Assembly (NCBI RefSeq): GCF_023273855.1
Contig: NZ_CP096884.1
Span: 62,001-126,000 of the forward strand
Origin: Seonamhaeicola sp. ML3
GTDB taxonomy: Bacteria > Bacteroidota > Bacteroidia > Flavobacteriales > Flavobacteriaceae
Direction of reading: 5' to 3'
Length of the DNA: 64,000 nucleotides
Position numbers and translations under genes: made by a program. Within the stretch, counting starts at the first letter, position 1, and every line of letters begins with the position of its first letter. Shown in pieces: positions 1 through 9,073 of the stretch. The notes beneath the pieces are model-generated. The model did no database searches. It saw only the letters and a list, made by a program, of their open reading frames with translations, and had not been told where the DNA came from.

Positions 1-890
1 AGAGAAGAGACTACCTTAATACAATCGCCTACATTAGTTACTACGACTGGTAATTTTGCAAAACCATATTCTAATAAAGCTATGGGTAAGCCCTCTGATT
101 TAGAAGACAGAACACCAATATCACATGTTTTGAGGATATTTGATATATCCTGTTTACTACCATAAAAATACACACTGCTATTTAGTTGCAATTCACTTAC
201 CAAAAATTTCAAAGATTTGCTGTACTCATCTTCAAAATCTTTACCAACACAATGCAATGTCCAATCAGGATAAACTTTAATTACTTCTTTAAAGGCCTTC
301 AACAAAGTTTTATGATCCTTTTGGGGTCTTAAATTCGCTAAGTGAATAATTCTCATCCCAGCTTCCCCGCTCAACCTTGTAACAGGTTTATTGTTATCAG
401 GTAATGCAAAATTCGGTAGATAATCTATATAATTACAGTTAAGTTTGGTTTCTGCCCAGACTTTTAGTTTAGTATTCACACTTAAAACATGAGAAAAAAA
501 TCTGGAAGTAACAGGTAAAACCCCTGATTTTCTATGATTTATAAACTCACTGTTACCATAATGATCATGCCAAATAATTTTAACTTTAGGGTAAAGCAAC
601 TTGATTAAAACTGCCAAAAAGAAAGAACTGGAATGTGCATGAATCAAATCTATCTCATTGACTCTGATAAAAGTTTTTAATTTTTTGATAGCTTTAAAAT
701 CTATTCTTCTGTTCTTATCAAGAAATAAGTATTCAACGTTATCACTAATACTATCTTTTAAAATTCCTTCTTTCCGAGTAGCGCATAAATAGGATTTATC
801 AATTCTATTCGATAATGCATTAGCCGTATTAACCGCAACTCGTTCAGTTCCTCCAACATCCAAAGAATCCACTAATTGAAGTACCTTCAT
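1..890 (-). CDS. Glycosyltransferase family 4 (GT-B), 3' end cut off by window edge
   Basis: The frame is open from an ATG at 890 down to the window edge, about 296 residues without a stop. The N-terminus (MKVLQLVDSLDVGGTERV) is the standard opening of a GT4 retaining glycosyltransferase acting on the cytoplasmic face of the membrane. Near the edge the motif S-E-G-L-P-I-A-L-L-E gives the EX7E signature of the nucleotide-sugar binding domain, so only the last part of the C-terminal domain is missing. It follows the next upstream gene (stop at 892) with no real gap and is the most downstream member visible of the polysaccharide operon. Donor and acceptor cannot be read from the sequence. Confidence 0.85.
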   Translation of the reverse strand, partial: MKVLQLVDSLDVGGTERVAVNTANALSNRIDKSYLCATRKEGILKDSISDNVEYLFLDKNRRIDFKAIKKLKTFIRVNEIDLIHAHSSSFFLAVLIKLLYPKVKIIWHDHYGNSEFINHRKSGVLPVTSRFFSHVLSVNTKLKVWAETKLNCNYIDYLPNFALPDNNKPVTRLSGEAGMRIIHLANLRPQKDHKTLLKAFKEVIKVYPDWTLHCVGKDFEDEYSKSLKFLVSELQLNSSVYFYGSKQDISNILKTCDIGVLSSKSEGLPIALLEYGFAKLPVVVTNVGDCIKVVSS

Positions 891-891
891 A

Positions 892-2007
892 TTAATTCAG
901 AAGTTTTTTTATTTCAGATTCAAATACGTCTAAAGTATAATTCTGAGACCATTGTGCAGCCAAAACGGAGATTTCACTTAAATCGTTACCCCTATTTAGG
1001 TAATTAATAATACGCTTTACAGCCATATCTTTATTGGGCTCAATTAGAATCCCTCTTTTTCCCTCATTTAACATAAATGGCACACAAGATACTCTGGTAG
1101 AGATAGGGATAACTCCAAAAAACATGGCTTCTGCAATAACTTTAGGCCAACCTTCAGACTTTGATGGTAAAATCAAAAAATGAGCTTGTTTCAAGGCTTC
1201 TTTTATTTCTCGCTTTTGTTTGTTACCATGGATTGTAATAAATTCATCCAACTGGTTATCAGCAATATAATCTTGTAACTGTTTCTTTAAAACTCCATCT
1301 CCATAGAAGTCTAACGTAACATTTTCAACATCTCTTTTTAATAGTTCAATTATTTTTATTGTCAATAACGGTCGTTTACCCTCTACAAGACTACCCATAA
1401 AAACAAACTTCAAATTGTTGGAATAATCTCGTTTTTTTATTGGTTCTATCTCATTTTTAAAATAAGTAGCTGTGAAAAAGGATTTAATGTTTTTGGTCTG
1501 ATTTTCCCAACTGCCATACACTAAAACATGTATATTCTTTGTTAAAAAAGTATTGCTTAAAATACGTTTCTGAATCTTGTAACTTAGCGGTTGTTTGGAA
1601 TTAGGGTCCCAATTACCAGCATATTTGGCCGTTTTTATTTTAGAAGGAAATAACATTTGAACAAAACAACCTATCAAACCAATGTTTCCTGGACACCTCA
1701 AATGAATATGATCTGCTTTTCTACAGGCTTGAAATATTTTAAGGAAAATTAATGGTAGTTTTAAAATTGAGTTCAAAACCTTTTTAAGAGAAATAAATGC
1801 AATTTCAGGTATCTTTACAAAAGTTAAATTTTTATGTGCATAGGCTATATCTATATTAGAAAATTCTTCATTGCATAATGGAGCAACTACAGTTACATTG
1901 TCTACATGCTTAAACCATAAATTCATCTCCCTTACGTAGGGCGCATAACCATAAAAGTCATTTCCTGTTTTTTTATGTACAACGTGTGTAATTATTAAAA
2001 AACTCAT
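892..2007 (-). CDS. Glycosyltransferase family 4
   Basis: 371 residues, the usual length for a GT4 enzyme. A GT-B fold is suggested by an N-terminal acceptor half and a C-terminal half with E285-G-W-P...E293, the EX7E motif. The N-terminus lacks a signal peptide, consistent with a cytoplasmic or membrane-associated enzyme. The start overlaps the stop of the upstream GT2 gene by 4 bases, which indicates translational coupling inside the polysaccharide operon. Substrate is unknown. Confidence 0.85.
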   Translation of the reverse strand: MSFLIITHVVHKKTGNDFYGYAPYVREMNLWFKHVDNVTVVAPLCNEEFSNIDIAYAHKNLTFVKIPEIAFISLKKVLNSILKLPLIFLKIFQACRKADHIHLRCPGNIGLIGCFVQMLFPSKIKTAKYAGNWDPNSKQPLSYKIQKRILSNTFLTKNIHVLVYGSWENQTKNIKSFFTATYFKNEIEPIKKRDYSNNLKFVFMGSLVEGKRPLLTIKIIELLKRDVENVTLDFYGDGVLKKQLQDYIADNQLDEFITIHGNKQKREIKEALKQAHFLILPSKSEGWPKVIAEAMFFGVIPISTRVSCVPFMLNEGKRGILIEPNKDMAVKRIINYLNRGNDLSEISVLAAQWSQNYTLDVFESEIKKLLN

Positions 2008-3005
2008 GATTCAACCTTAGGCTTATTAAAAATCAAAGAAAACCAGCCTACTATACGCCCAATAGTTTCGGTAAAAGCCTCACTACTTTTTTTCGGGTTA
2101 CGATTAAATACATTTGTAAATCTTATTATGGTTAACATAAGTGCAGTAGCATTCCATTTCAGCCTTGATTTTAAATTTGGTGAGGGATACTTAACCCTCC
2201 AAACATACCAGCCATTTCTTAGCACCATTTTACCATAACTAAACTGGTCGGGTCTTCCAGAAACATCATGATGATGTTCTAATTGGGCACCAGTATTAAT
2301 ATACAAGAATCCTCTTTTCGCAATTCGTAATGAAAAATCGGCATCTTCATACAAACCATATCCTTCAAAGTAGGGCGAAAACTTTAAAGTTTCAAAAACT
2401 TCCCTTTTGAAACTTGAAACACCACCCATTAACTGTTCAACTTGGTAAATTTTCCCAGTTGGCGGCAAAAAACTAACCGAACGCCCATGAGAAAAACTAG
2501 GCATAAAACCAGGAGCAACATCAGGCAGCAACCCCAAAAAGCGTCTGATTTTAAACCTTGAAGGTTCATTACGTATAAAATCATCAAAATAAAATTTTGA
2601 CTTATCGTTTTTACCTTCTGATTGCTCCCAAACTACTTCATTTGTTACATAACCCCCAACCGCCAAAGCATCTAATTTTTTATCATAGGTTGATAGCAAA
2701 ACTTCAAAATAATCAGGCCTTAACACGGTATCATCATCTAAAAAACAAATGATTTCTGTTGTCTTCGAAACCAAACTAATACCGTAATTACGTTGTTTTG
2801 TCAGTCCTCTATATCTATCCTCTACCTTGAAATATTTTAAATTTTTAAATTTGTGTGTTTCTAATTCTAGTTTAGTATCATCATTTATAGAGCCATCAAC
2901 AATTAAAATTTCATTTGGATATAAAGTTTGTAAATTAACAGAACCCAACAATTTCAGCAAAACTTTTGGTCTCAAGTATGTGCATATAATAAGTGAAAAC
3001 CTCAT
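2004..3005 (-). CDS. Glycosyltransferase family 2
   Basis: 333 residues with a GT-A fold. Residues 4-40 read as the beginning of a GT2 domain (SLIICTYLRP, then VDGS), and D90-D91-D92 is the metal and nucleotide-sugar binding DXD-type motif. The later E-D-A-D-F-S-L-R segment near residue 222 is the acceptor-side ED motif usual in this family. A basic C-terminal part may lie against the membrane. It sits between two other glycosyltransferase genes with a 1-base gap to the upstream one. Specificity cannot be assigned. Confidence 0.85.
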   Translation of the reverse strand: MRFSLIICTYLRPKVLLKLLGSVNLQTLYPNEILIVDGSINDDTKLELETHKFKNLKYFKVEDRYRGLTKQRNYGISLVSKTTEIICFLDDDTVLRPDYFEVLLSTYDKKLDALAVGGYVTNEVVWEQSEGKNDKSKFYFDDFIRNEPSRFKIRRFLGLLPDVAPGFMPSFSHGRSVSFLPPTGKIYQVEQLMGGVSSFKREVFETLKFSPYFEGYGLYEDADFSLRIAKRGFLYINTGAQLEHHHDVSGRPDQFSYGKMVLRNGWYVWRVKYPSPNLKSRLKWNATALMLTIIRFTNVFNRNPKKSSEAFTETIGRIVGWFSLIFNKPKVES

Positions 3006-3006
3006 A

Positions 3007-4542
3007 TTATTCAGTTCGCTTTCCTAAAGCCAATAATTTCTTAGCATAAAAAACAGATTTATTAAACTGTAATAATCTTTTAGGGAGTTTAATTAATCTC
3101 AACAACAATTCAACCTTTGGAGCTTTAGAAAAATAGAATACAAAATACTTTATTTTGTACTCTCTTCGTTGCTTTACTGTATAATGTTTGAAAAATTGAT
3201 ACATGATTGTTGGACTTGGCACTGGTACAATACGTTTAACCGGAGTATCTAATTCCCATGGTTGTTTTTTCCTTTTCTTTCCCTTAATTCTAGATTGCGT
3301 TCCCCAAAACCTATAACCTCCAATTGGTGGTTTTAAATGTAAATTAACGGAAAAAGGATTATGCAATACCGTTACTCCTAATTTTGTAATCGATAAACCA
3401 AAATCACTATCTTCACCATAACCTCCATCATAATTTATATCATTTCCAATTAACTTATCAACCACATCTTTAGATACGCAAGAATTAGCATTACTAAATG
3501 ATTGAGCAGCCCCAACCTTCCAACGTTCATCGCCTAATTCTTTCAATTTAAAATCTAAATCGGTTAAATCTTGCTCCTGATAATCTGCTCTAATATCCAA
3601 ACCATTACAGGCTTTAGCTTTGTACGTTTGTAATAACCTTATGTGATTTTCAATAAACTCAGGTTGAATTCTTATATCGTCATCTCCAAAAACAATGTAA
3701 TCTCCACTACATAATTCTATGGCCTCATTTCTTGCCCTACAACTTCCTTTTGTGGTTTGCCATTTAAAAACTACATTGAAAGAATAGTTTTCATCATTAT
3801 ATAAAGACTCATCTCTTTTATCTTTAGGAGTTGCATCAACAACTACAACTTCAAACGGTTTATAAGTTTGATTTTCTAAATCATTCAACAGATTTAAAGT
3901 AAACTCCTGACGCAACATGGTTGGTATAATGTAACTAACTTTTGGAGTACCTTCAATTGGATTAATTTTTCTAGGTTTTAATTGTACTTTTTTACTCTTA
4001 AACTTATAATTACTATTGGCAAATCTGTATCCGCTAATTTCCTTTAACTTCCAAAATCCACGTCTAAAAAGCATATAAATACTATGAGATTTTTTGAAGT
4101 TTTTTTTATAAAATGTATAAATATCTTTTGTCGATATTTTTATATTTTCTTTAGATGATTCAAACAGACCTTTTACATATAACGGAATAGCACCTTGATA
4201 ACGCAATGAATTAAACCCTAAATCCATAGCAGATGTTTGAATATTTTCATAATCAAGATCAAACCCTTTGAAAGTTTCCCAAACATGTTTTCTAATGGCA
4301 AAGGCTTTGGGGTTTATTCTCCAGCTTACACAATGGTCAAGATTATCAAAATCATTGGCATACCAGAAATACACTACGGTTTGGTAAACTATTTCTGGAA
4401 AAGCATTTTTATAACCTTGGTCTAAACTACTATGCCACACATCTCCTTCACCTAATGAAAGTTCATCAAGCAAGATTAAATTAGGGTTTCCTTTATAAAG
4501 AATAGCTTCTCCGTTTGGTGTTATATGTTCTTTAAATTCCAT
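3007..4542 (-). CDS. Two-part glycosyltransferase family 2 with degenerate N-terminal half
   Basis: 511 residues, clearly longer than a single GT2 domain. Residues about 200-400 form a complete GT2 domain (VSYIIPTMLRQEF; D287-D288-D289; G-E-D-S-D-F near 375). Residues about 40-125 resemble only the second half of another GT2 domain (WRINPKAFAIRKHVWETF followed by K-G-F-D), without a DXD motif. The N-terminal part may therefore be a non-catalytic remnant or an acceptor-binding module. The start codon shares one base with the stop of the upstream gene. It belongs to the polysaccharide operon. Confidence 0.8.
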   Translation of the reverse strand: MEFKEHITPNGEAILYKGNPNLILLDELSLGEGDVWHSSLDQGYKNAFPEIVYQTVVYFWYANDFDNLDHCVSWRINPKAFAIRKHVWETFKGFDLDYENIQTSAMDLGFNSLRYQGAIPLYVKGLFESSKENIKISTKDIYTFYKKNFKKSHSIYMLFRRGFWKLKEISGYRFANSNYKFKSKKVQLKPRKINPIEGTPKVSYIIPTMLRQEFTLNLLNDLENQTYKPFEVVVVDATPKDKRDESLYNDENYSFNVVFKWQTTKGSCRARNEAIELCSGDYIVFGDDDIRIQPEFIENHIRLLQTYKAKACNGLDIRADYQEQDLTDLDFKLKELGDERWKVGAAQSFSNANSCVSKDVVDKLIGNDINYDGGYGEDSDFGLSITKLGVTVLHNPFSVNLHLKPPIGGYRFWGTQSRIKGKKRKKQPWELDTPVKRIVPVPSPTIMYQFFKHYTVKQRREYKIKYFVFYFSKAPKVELLLRLIKLPKRLLQFNKSVFYAKKLLALGKRTE

Positions 4543-5684
4543 TAAACCTCTAATACTTTTTTATAAAATTCAATAGAACGCTTTGCAACCAAATTATGGT
4601 TGAACCTACTTCTAACTTTCTCTCTTGCAGCTTTTCCAAACTGTTCTTGTTTCGTGACATCATACAAAAGTTCTAATATCCTACTCGAATAATTCTCATG
4701 ATTTGTTGGATGTACTAAAAACCCCTCTTTCCCATCATCAATCATTTCTCTTGCCCACCCAATATTTGATGCCACTATAGCTTTCTCCATAGCCATAGCT
4801 TCTAACCATGATACAGGAAGTGCTTCGGCAAAAGTAGGAAACACACAAACCGTTGCTTCTTTTATTAAATCCTGAATTTTGGAATAACTTACTGGACCAA
4901 GATAATTAACTTTTGCAATAGCTTCTTTACTAAATAAAGGCTTTATAAGCTTCCACGTTGAAGAAGATTCTGTTTTTATATCTCCGCTATCTTTCCCAAC
5001 CAATACTAATTCCACCTCTTGATTTTCCTTATTTACTAAGTTGAATATTTTGGGTAATTCAAATAGTCCTTTTTTTCTAATTAGGGTACCAAAATAAAGA
5101 ATACTCAATTTAGTATTCATTGATTTTTGTGGTTTAAACAATTCAGCATCAATACTATTTGGGATTACAGTAAAATCTCTTTCAAGCCCGAATAGTTCAT
5201 TCGTTAAATTTCCCGTAAATGCACTTACGCTAATAACACCACTTGCATTTTTTAAAGCTCTTTTTTCTAAGAACTTATTTTTGTATTTAACCTTACGGCT
5301 ATCTAAATAACAAAAATAGGTGTCACTTCCATTTTGCCTTATAACTAAGGGACATTGTGGTTTTATAAAAGACGTAAATCCCGTCCAATCTGGAGCTTCA
5401 ACAATATCAATTTCACCAGATTTATATAATGAGTTTATTAATTGTTCAACCTTCTTTTGAGTTAAAATAAGTGATAGCCCTTTAATTTTAATATTTTTAA
5501 TTTTATAAAAACTAATATTGTTTTCTTTGAAAGACTCATCTTTATCTTGACCATAAATTAGTAAAGTAACTTGATGTCTTAAATCAGTCAATGCAGCGGC
5601 TAAATTAAAAATACTTGTTCCAATGCCTCCAGACTTACCAGTTTTAGTATGAGGGTATTCTGGCGTTAAAAATGCTATCTTCAT
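4542..5684 (-). CDS. Glycosyltransferase family 4
   Basis: 380 residues. The N-terminus (MKIAFLTPEYPHTKTGKSGG) with a glycine-rich loop after the first strand is typical of GT4 enzymes that bind the acceptor in the first Rossmann domain. The C-terminal donor domain carries E287-A-L-P...E295 (EX7E) and a following N-I-G-W-A-R-E-M-I segment. The stop overlaps the start of the downstream gene and the start overlaps the stop of the upstream one by one base, so the genes are tightly coupled. Donor sugar unknown. Confidence 0.87.
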   Translation of the reverse strand: MKIAFLTPEYPHTKTGKSGGIGTSIFNLAAALTDLRHQVTLLIYGQDKDESFKENNISFYKIKNIKIKGLSLILTQKKVEQLINSLYKSGEIDIVEAPDWTGFTSFIKPQCPLVIRQNGSDTYFCYLDSRKVKYKNKFLEKRALKNASGVISVSAFTGNLTNELFGLERDFTVIPNSIDAELFKPQKSMNTKLSILYFGTLIRKKGLFELPKIFNLVNKENQEVELVLVGKDSGDIKTESSSTWKLIKPLFSKEAIAKVNYLGPVSYSKIQDLIKEATVCVFPTFAEALPVSWLEAMAMEKAIVASNIGWAREMIDDGKEGFLVHPTNHENYSSRILELLYDVTKQEQFGKAAREKVRSRFNHNLVAKRSIEFYKKVLEV

Positions 5685-6751
5685 TATGCCAACAATTTCA
5701 TATAATTTACTACCATTAAATCTATTGAATATTTGCTTTCTATCAATGTTCTTGTATTCGTTTTTATTCCAATTTCTCCTAAAAATATCGCCTCAATAAT
5801 CTCTCTTAATTTCTTGGTATCTCTAGGCTCAAAAATATATCCATTTTCATTATTAGTTACAACCTCTTCATTCCCTCCAACGTTAGTGGTTATTACTGGC
5901 ACATTTGCTGCTAAACTTTCAAGAATTGATAAGCTAAAACACTCCATATGTGTAGGTTGTAACATATAATCATATTGATGATAAATTTCATTTAGATTAG
6001 ATACGCTTCCTTTAAAAGTAAATACGTTGTTTAATGATAGTAAGTTCACTTTAGCTTTAAGCTCATCTTCATATGGACCTTCACCATATAAATCTATTAT
6101 TAATTTATCTCTAACAAAATCGGGCAACCCTTTTACAGCCTCTATTAAATCTTGAACACCTTTTGATTCTCTTAGATGCGATGCCACCACAAACTTTGGA
6201 AACTTTTCTTTTCTATTAGAATTAAATCTAATTTGATTAATAATAATTCCATTATAAATAACAGAAGTTTTAGAGTTTAAATGATTTCCAAAATCTTTTA
6301 AAACTTCAGTTGCAGTATATTGTGAAACACCAATAAACTGGTCTATACATTTTGAATATAAAAAACCTTTAATTCTCTTTTTTAATTTCTTTTTTAAAGG
6401 ATAACCTCTTAATGGTCTTGGATTATGGTCTATTGCAACAATTTTAGCACCGGTTTTCTCTTTAAGCTTGCAATAAAACGATGTACAAAGCTCAACAAAA
6501 TGAGTAAAGACTAAATCATATGTATTTTCAATTTTATTAATAACCGAAATTTCAAAGGACACATCAGATCCGGAAGCAACAATATGAAAGTCTGAATATC
6601 TACCATGATTGGAATAGTTTGGAAAGAACCAGCGAACATCAATATTATTCTCTTTGCATTTTTTATCAAAAACCCAAAAGAAATAGTCCATTCCTCCAAC
6701 TCGATCCTCTAGAAGCTCATAGTTACAAATTACAGCTATTCTTTGAGTCAT
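5684..6751 (-). CDS. Glycosyltransferase family 4
   Basis: 355 residues. The C-terminal half contains the G-E-G-P-Y segment at about 223 and the EX7E motif E270-C-F-S...E278, followed by T-N-V-G-G-N-E-E, all typical of the GT4 donor-binding domain. The N-terminal domain starts with a short strand (RIAVICNYE) and no signal peptide. It follows the upstream gene with a 21-base gap within the polysaccharide operon. Substrate not predictable. Confidence 0.87.
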   Translation of the reverse strand: MTQRIAVICNYELLEDRVGGMDYFFWVFDKKCKENNIDVRWFFPNYSNHGRYSDFHIVASGSDVSFEISVINKIENTYDLVFTHFVELCTSFYCKLKEKTGAKIVAIDHNPRPLRGYPLKKKLKKRIKGFLYSKCIDQFIGVSQYTATEVLKDFGNHLNSKTSVIYNGIIINQIRFNSNRKEKFPKFVVASHLRESKGVQDLIEAVKGLPDFVRDKLIIDLYGEGPYEDELKAKVNLLSLNNVFTFKGSVSNLNEIYHQYDYMLQPTHMECFSLSILESLAANVPVITTNVGGNEEVVTNNENGYIFEPRDTKKLREIIEAIFLGEIGIKTNTRTLIESKYSIDLMVVNYMKLLA

Positions 6752-6772
6752 TTTAATAAATTATCAATTGTT

Positions 6773-8167
6773 TCAATTTATAATAGCACTTAATGCTACC
6801 CACATGTTTTTTGATGATTGTGTTGGTGTTTTTCCCACAACAATTTTGTACCACTTTAAAGCATCTTCAACATTAGATATTTTACCGCTTAGAACCTCTA
6901 AAACCAAAGATTCTAATTGGGTTTTATTTGTACAAAAAACAACTGCTTCTTTTGTAGGCATTGACCTAAAATGAACATATTTGTAATTTTGCCCAATGTC
7001 TCTAATTCCTTTTTTTAACTGTGGCTGCTCATAGTTGTAATATATGCAGGGTTTATTATGGGCTACAAAATCAAAAACAGTTGAAGAGCATACGTTGGTT
7101 ACAAACTCGCTATGCTCACAAACGTTGTAAAGCATTTCTGAATCATCTATGGTGGGCAGCATATCACCTCTATTATCAATTTGATTCCAAAAAGGGTTTA
7201 ACACCCTTATTACATCCTTATTTTTTTCAAGCACATCATTGTATCTATCAGATATATCAAAAGGGCACTTTCTATAAATTATCCCTAATTGGTTACCTTT
7301 TGTATTTAAGCTTTTTACCGCTTTTGCAAGATCTTCTAAATAATGTTGATCTAAAGGAGATGTTGTTCTATCATCTCCAGAAAAACATATGTACTTAGTA
7401 TTAACATCTAAATTATTATTTCTAAAAAAAGTTTCCCTAGATTGTTTTAGGTTTTTATTGTAATGCATCTCAAATTGAGGAGTTCCTGTAACTATAACTT
7501 GTTTCTCTTCAATAAAAGGGTAATACTTTAATACTTCCTCCTTCATTAAGTCACTCCAAACAAAATAATAATCTGTCTCTAAAACTTGCATTGCTTTAGG
7601 AACATTATCCCATGACTGAACAAAACAGATTGTTTTTATACCCAAATCTTTGGCAGCAAGTAATGCACTTAATGCTTGTGTATTTCTTTGATTAGTACAA
7701 AAAACAATATCAGGTTTATGCTCTTGTAATTGTTGTTTACATAGATGGTACTTGTTATTTTTACGCTCAAACCTTTCAACTTTTCTCTTAAGCCTTTCTA
7801 ATCCTCTTTTAGAACCAAATAAAGTTATTAGAAACAATATGAATAAACTTTTTAATGTATTTTTTAAGCCTTTAAAATTCAGAGGAAACTTATAAGAGTC
7901 ATAAACTTCATCCTTAAAATCTTTTCTAGATATATTTAACTCAATACGTTTTCTAGCTCTTGAGTAAATATGTGTTAATGGATGAATAGAACTGCTTTCT
8001 ATTTTTAGTTCATTATAATTAAATGTTTCTTTTATTGGAAAAGCACAGCTACTCCAATAGGTAATATCATATCCCATTTCATTACCTATTCTATTAAATG
8101 AAGAAAATACAAAATTTCTTAAACCACCACCATCTGGAAGAAGTACAAATACTTTTTTAGCACACAT
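6773..8167 (-). CDS. GT-B-like protein, candidate nonulosonate or glycerophosphate-type transferase
   Basis: 464 residues, no signal peptide. I cannot place it in a named family with certainty. The C-terminal part has the pattern S-S-T-V-F-D-F, then K-P-C-I-Y-Y near residues 390-408, which recalls the donor-binding half of CDP-glycerol glycerophosphotransferases and of polysialyltransferase-like GT-B enzymes that use CMP- or CDP-activated donors. A hydrophobic stretch near 110-120 (LFILFLITLF) may anchor it. It begins 18 bases after the stop of the nonulosonic acid synthase gene, so a role in transferring the CMP-activated sugar is an attractive inference. It could equally be an unrelated GT-B enzyme. 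Confidence 0.55.
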   Translation of the reverse strand: MCAKKVFVLLPDGGGLRNFVFSSFNRIGNEMGYDITYWSSCAFPIKETFNYNELKIESSSIHPLTHIYSRARKRIELNISRKDFKDEVYDSYKFPLNFKGLKNTLKSLFILFLITLFGSKRGLERLKRKVERFERKNNKYHLCKQQLQEHKPDIVFCTNQRNTQALSALLAAKDLGIKTICFVQSWDNVPKAMQVLETDYYFVWSDLMKEEVLKYYPFIEEKQVIVTGTPQFEMHYNKNLKQSRETFFRNNNLDVNTKYICFSGDDRTTSPLDQHYLEDLAKAVKSLNTKGNQLGIIYRKCPFDISDRYNDVLEKNKDVIRVLNPFWNQIDNRGDMLPTIDDSEMLYNVCEHSEFVTNVCSSTVFDFVAHNKPCIYYNYEQPQLKKGIRDIGQNYKYVHFRSMPTKEAVVFCTNKTQLESLVLEVLSGKISNVEDALKWYKIVVGKTPTQSSKNMWVALSAIIN

Positions 8168-8185
8168 AAATAGTTAAAAAAACAA

Positions 8186-9061
8186 TTAATTTTTCTTATA
8201 CTTTAGTTTGTCTCTCTGCATTTTTTCAATTGGTAAGACATCCACACTTTTATAGTTTAAGGCTTTATATACTGCTTTTAAATCTCTAGTTAATTTTCTT
8301 AATCCCATAGGTTCTAATGAGGCAGCATGGTCTGTACCTTTCCAGGTTCTATCTAGTGTATAATGGCGTTCGATAATATTGGTTCCCAATGTATATGCAG
8401 CTATATCAACTGCAATACCTAAATGGTGACCTGAGAACCCGATATACTTCAACTTATCTCTATAGTTTTCAAGCAATAACTCAATATCCAACAAACAAAC
8501 ATCTTCAAAAGGTACTGGGTAACCTGATGTACAATTATATAACACTAAATCTTTGTTTCTTCTTTTATTTGTGAATAGATTCACAATTTCATCTATTTCT
8601 CCTTTAGTTGTCATGCCTGTTGATACATGGATTTCTCCGGTATAATTATCACATAACCATTCTAATAATTCAAAATTATTGTTACATGCCGATGGAATTT
8701 TTAAAAATAATGGATTTAATGATGCTATTTCTTTAGCAGAGGTTAAATCCCAAACTGAAGTAGAATATATAACCCCAATTTCTTCACAATACGCCTTTAG
8801 CAAAGTATGATCCTCTAAACTAAACTCTAAATATTCTCTATGTAATCCATACGTTTCTCCATAAGAGTTTGATGGGTTTGGATGTGGTTTGTTGTATTGT
8901 TCTTCTGTTAAAAGTTCTTTATTATTTCTTTTTTGAAACTTTACAGCATTTACGTTACAAAATATCTTCGCAACCTTAATTAATTCTTTAGCTATTTGAA
9001 TATCACCCTTATGATTACATCCTATTTCGGCAATTACGAAAGGTTCATTATACTTTTTCAT
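8186..9061 (-). CDS. neuB: Sialic/nonulosonic acid synthase (NeuB family) without SAF domain
   Basis: Condenses phosphoenolpyruvate with a mannose-type sugar or its 6-phosphate to make a nine-carbon 2-keto acid. The TIM barrel motifs are visible: A-E-I-G-C-N-H at 11-17, K41-F-Q-K, K121-I-P-S, S-T-G-M at 147-150, G-Y-P near 180, E-R-H-Y-T-L-D at 231-237 and T-D-H-A-A-S at 243-248. The usual S-D-H-T strand reads S-G-H-H (210-213). The protein stops at 291 residues, right after the barrel, while NeuB, LegI, PseI and human NANS are about 340-360 and carry a C-terminal SAF (antifreeze-like) domain. The stop is preceded by ordinary sequence, so this looks native rather than truncated. It follows the cytidylyltransferase gene by 12 bases. 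The exact sugar made is not determined. Confidence 0.88.
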   Translation of the reverse strand: MKKYNEPFVIAEIGCNHKGDIQIAKELIKVAKIFCNVNAVKFQKRNNKELLTEEQYNKPHPNPSNSYGETYGLHREYLEFSLEDHTLLKAYCEEIGVIYSTSVWDLTSAKEIASLNPLFLKIPSACNNNFELLEWLCDNYTGEIHVSTGMTTKGEIDEIVNLFTNKRRNKDLVLYNCTSGYPVPFEDVCLLDIELLLENYRDKLKYIGFSGHHLGIAVDIAAYTLGTNIIERHYTLDRTWKGTDHAASLEPMGLRKLTRDLKAVYKALNYKSVDVLPIEKMQRDKLKYKKN

Positions 9062-9073
9062 AAATAAACTTAG

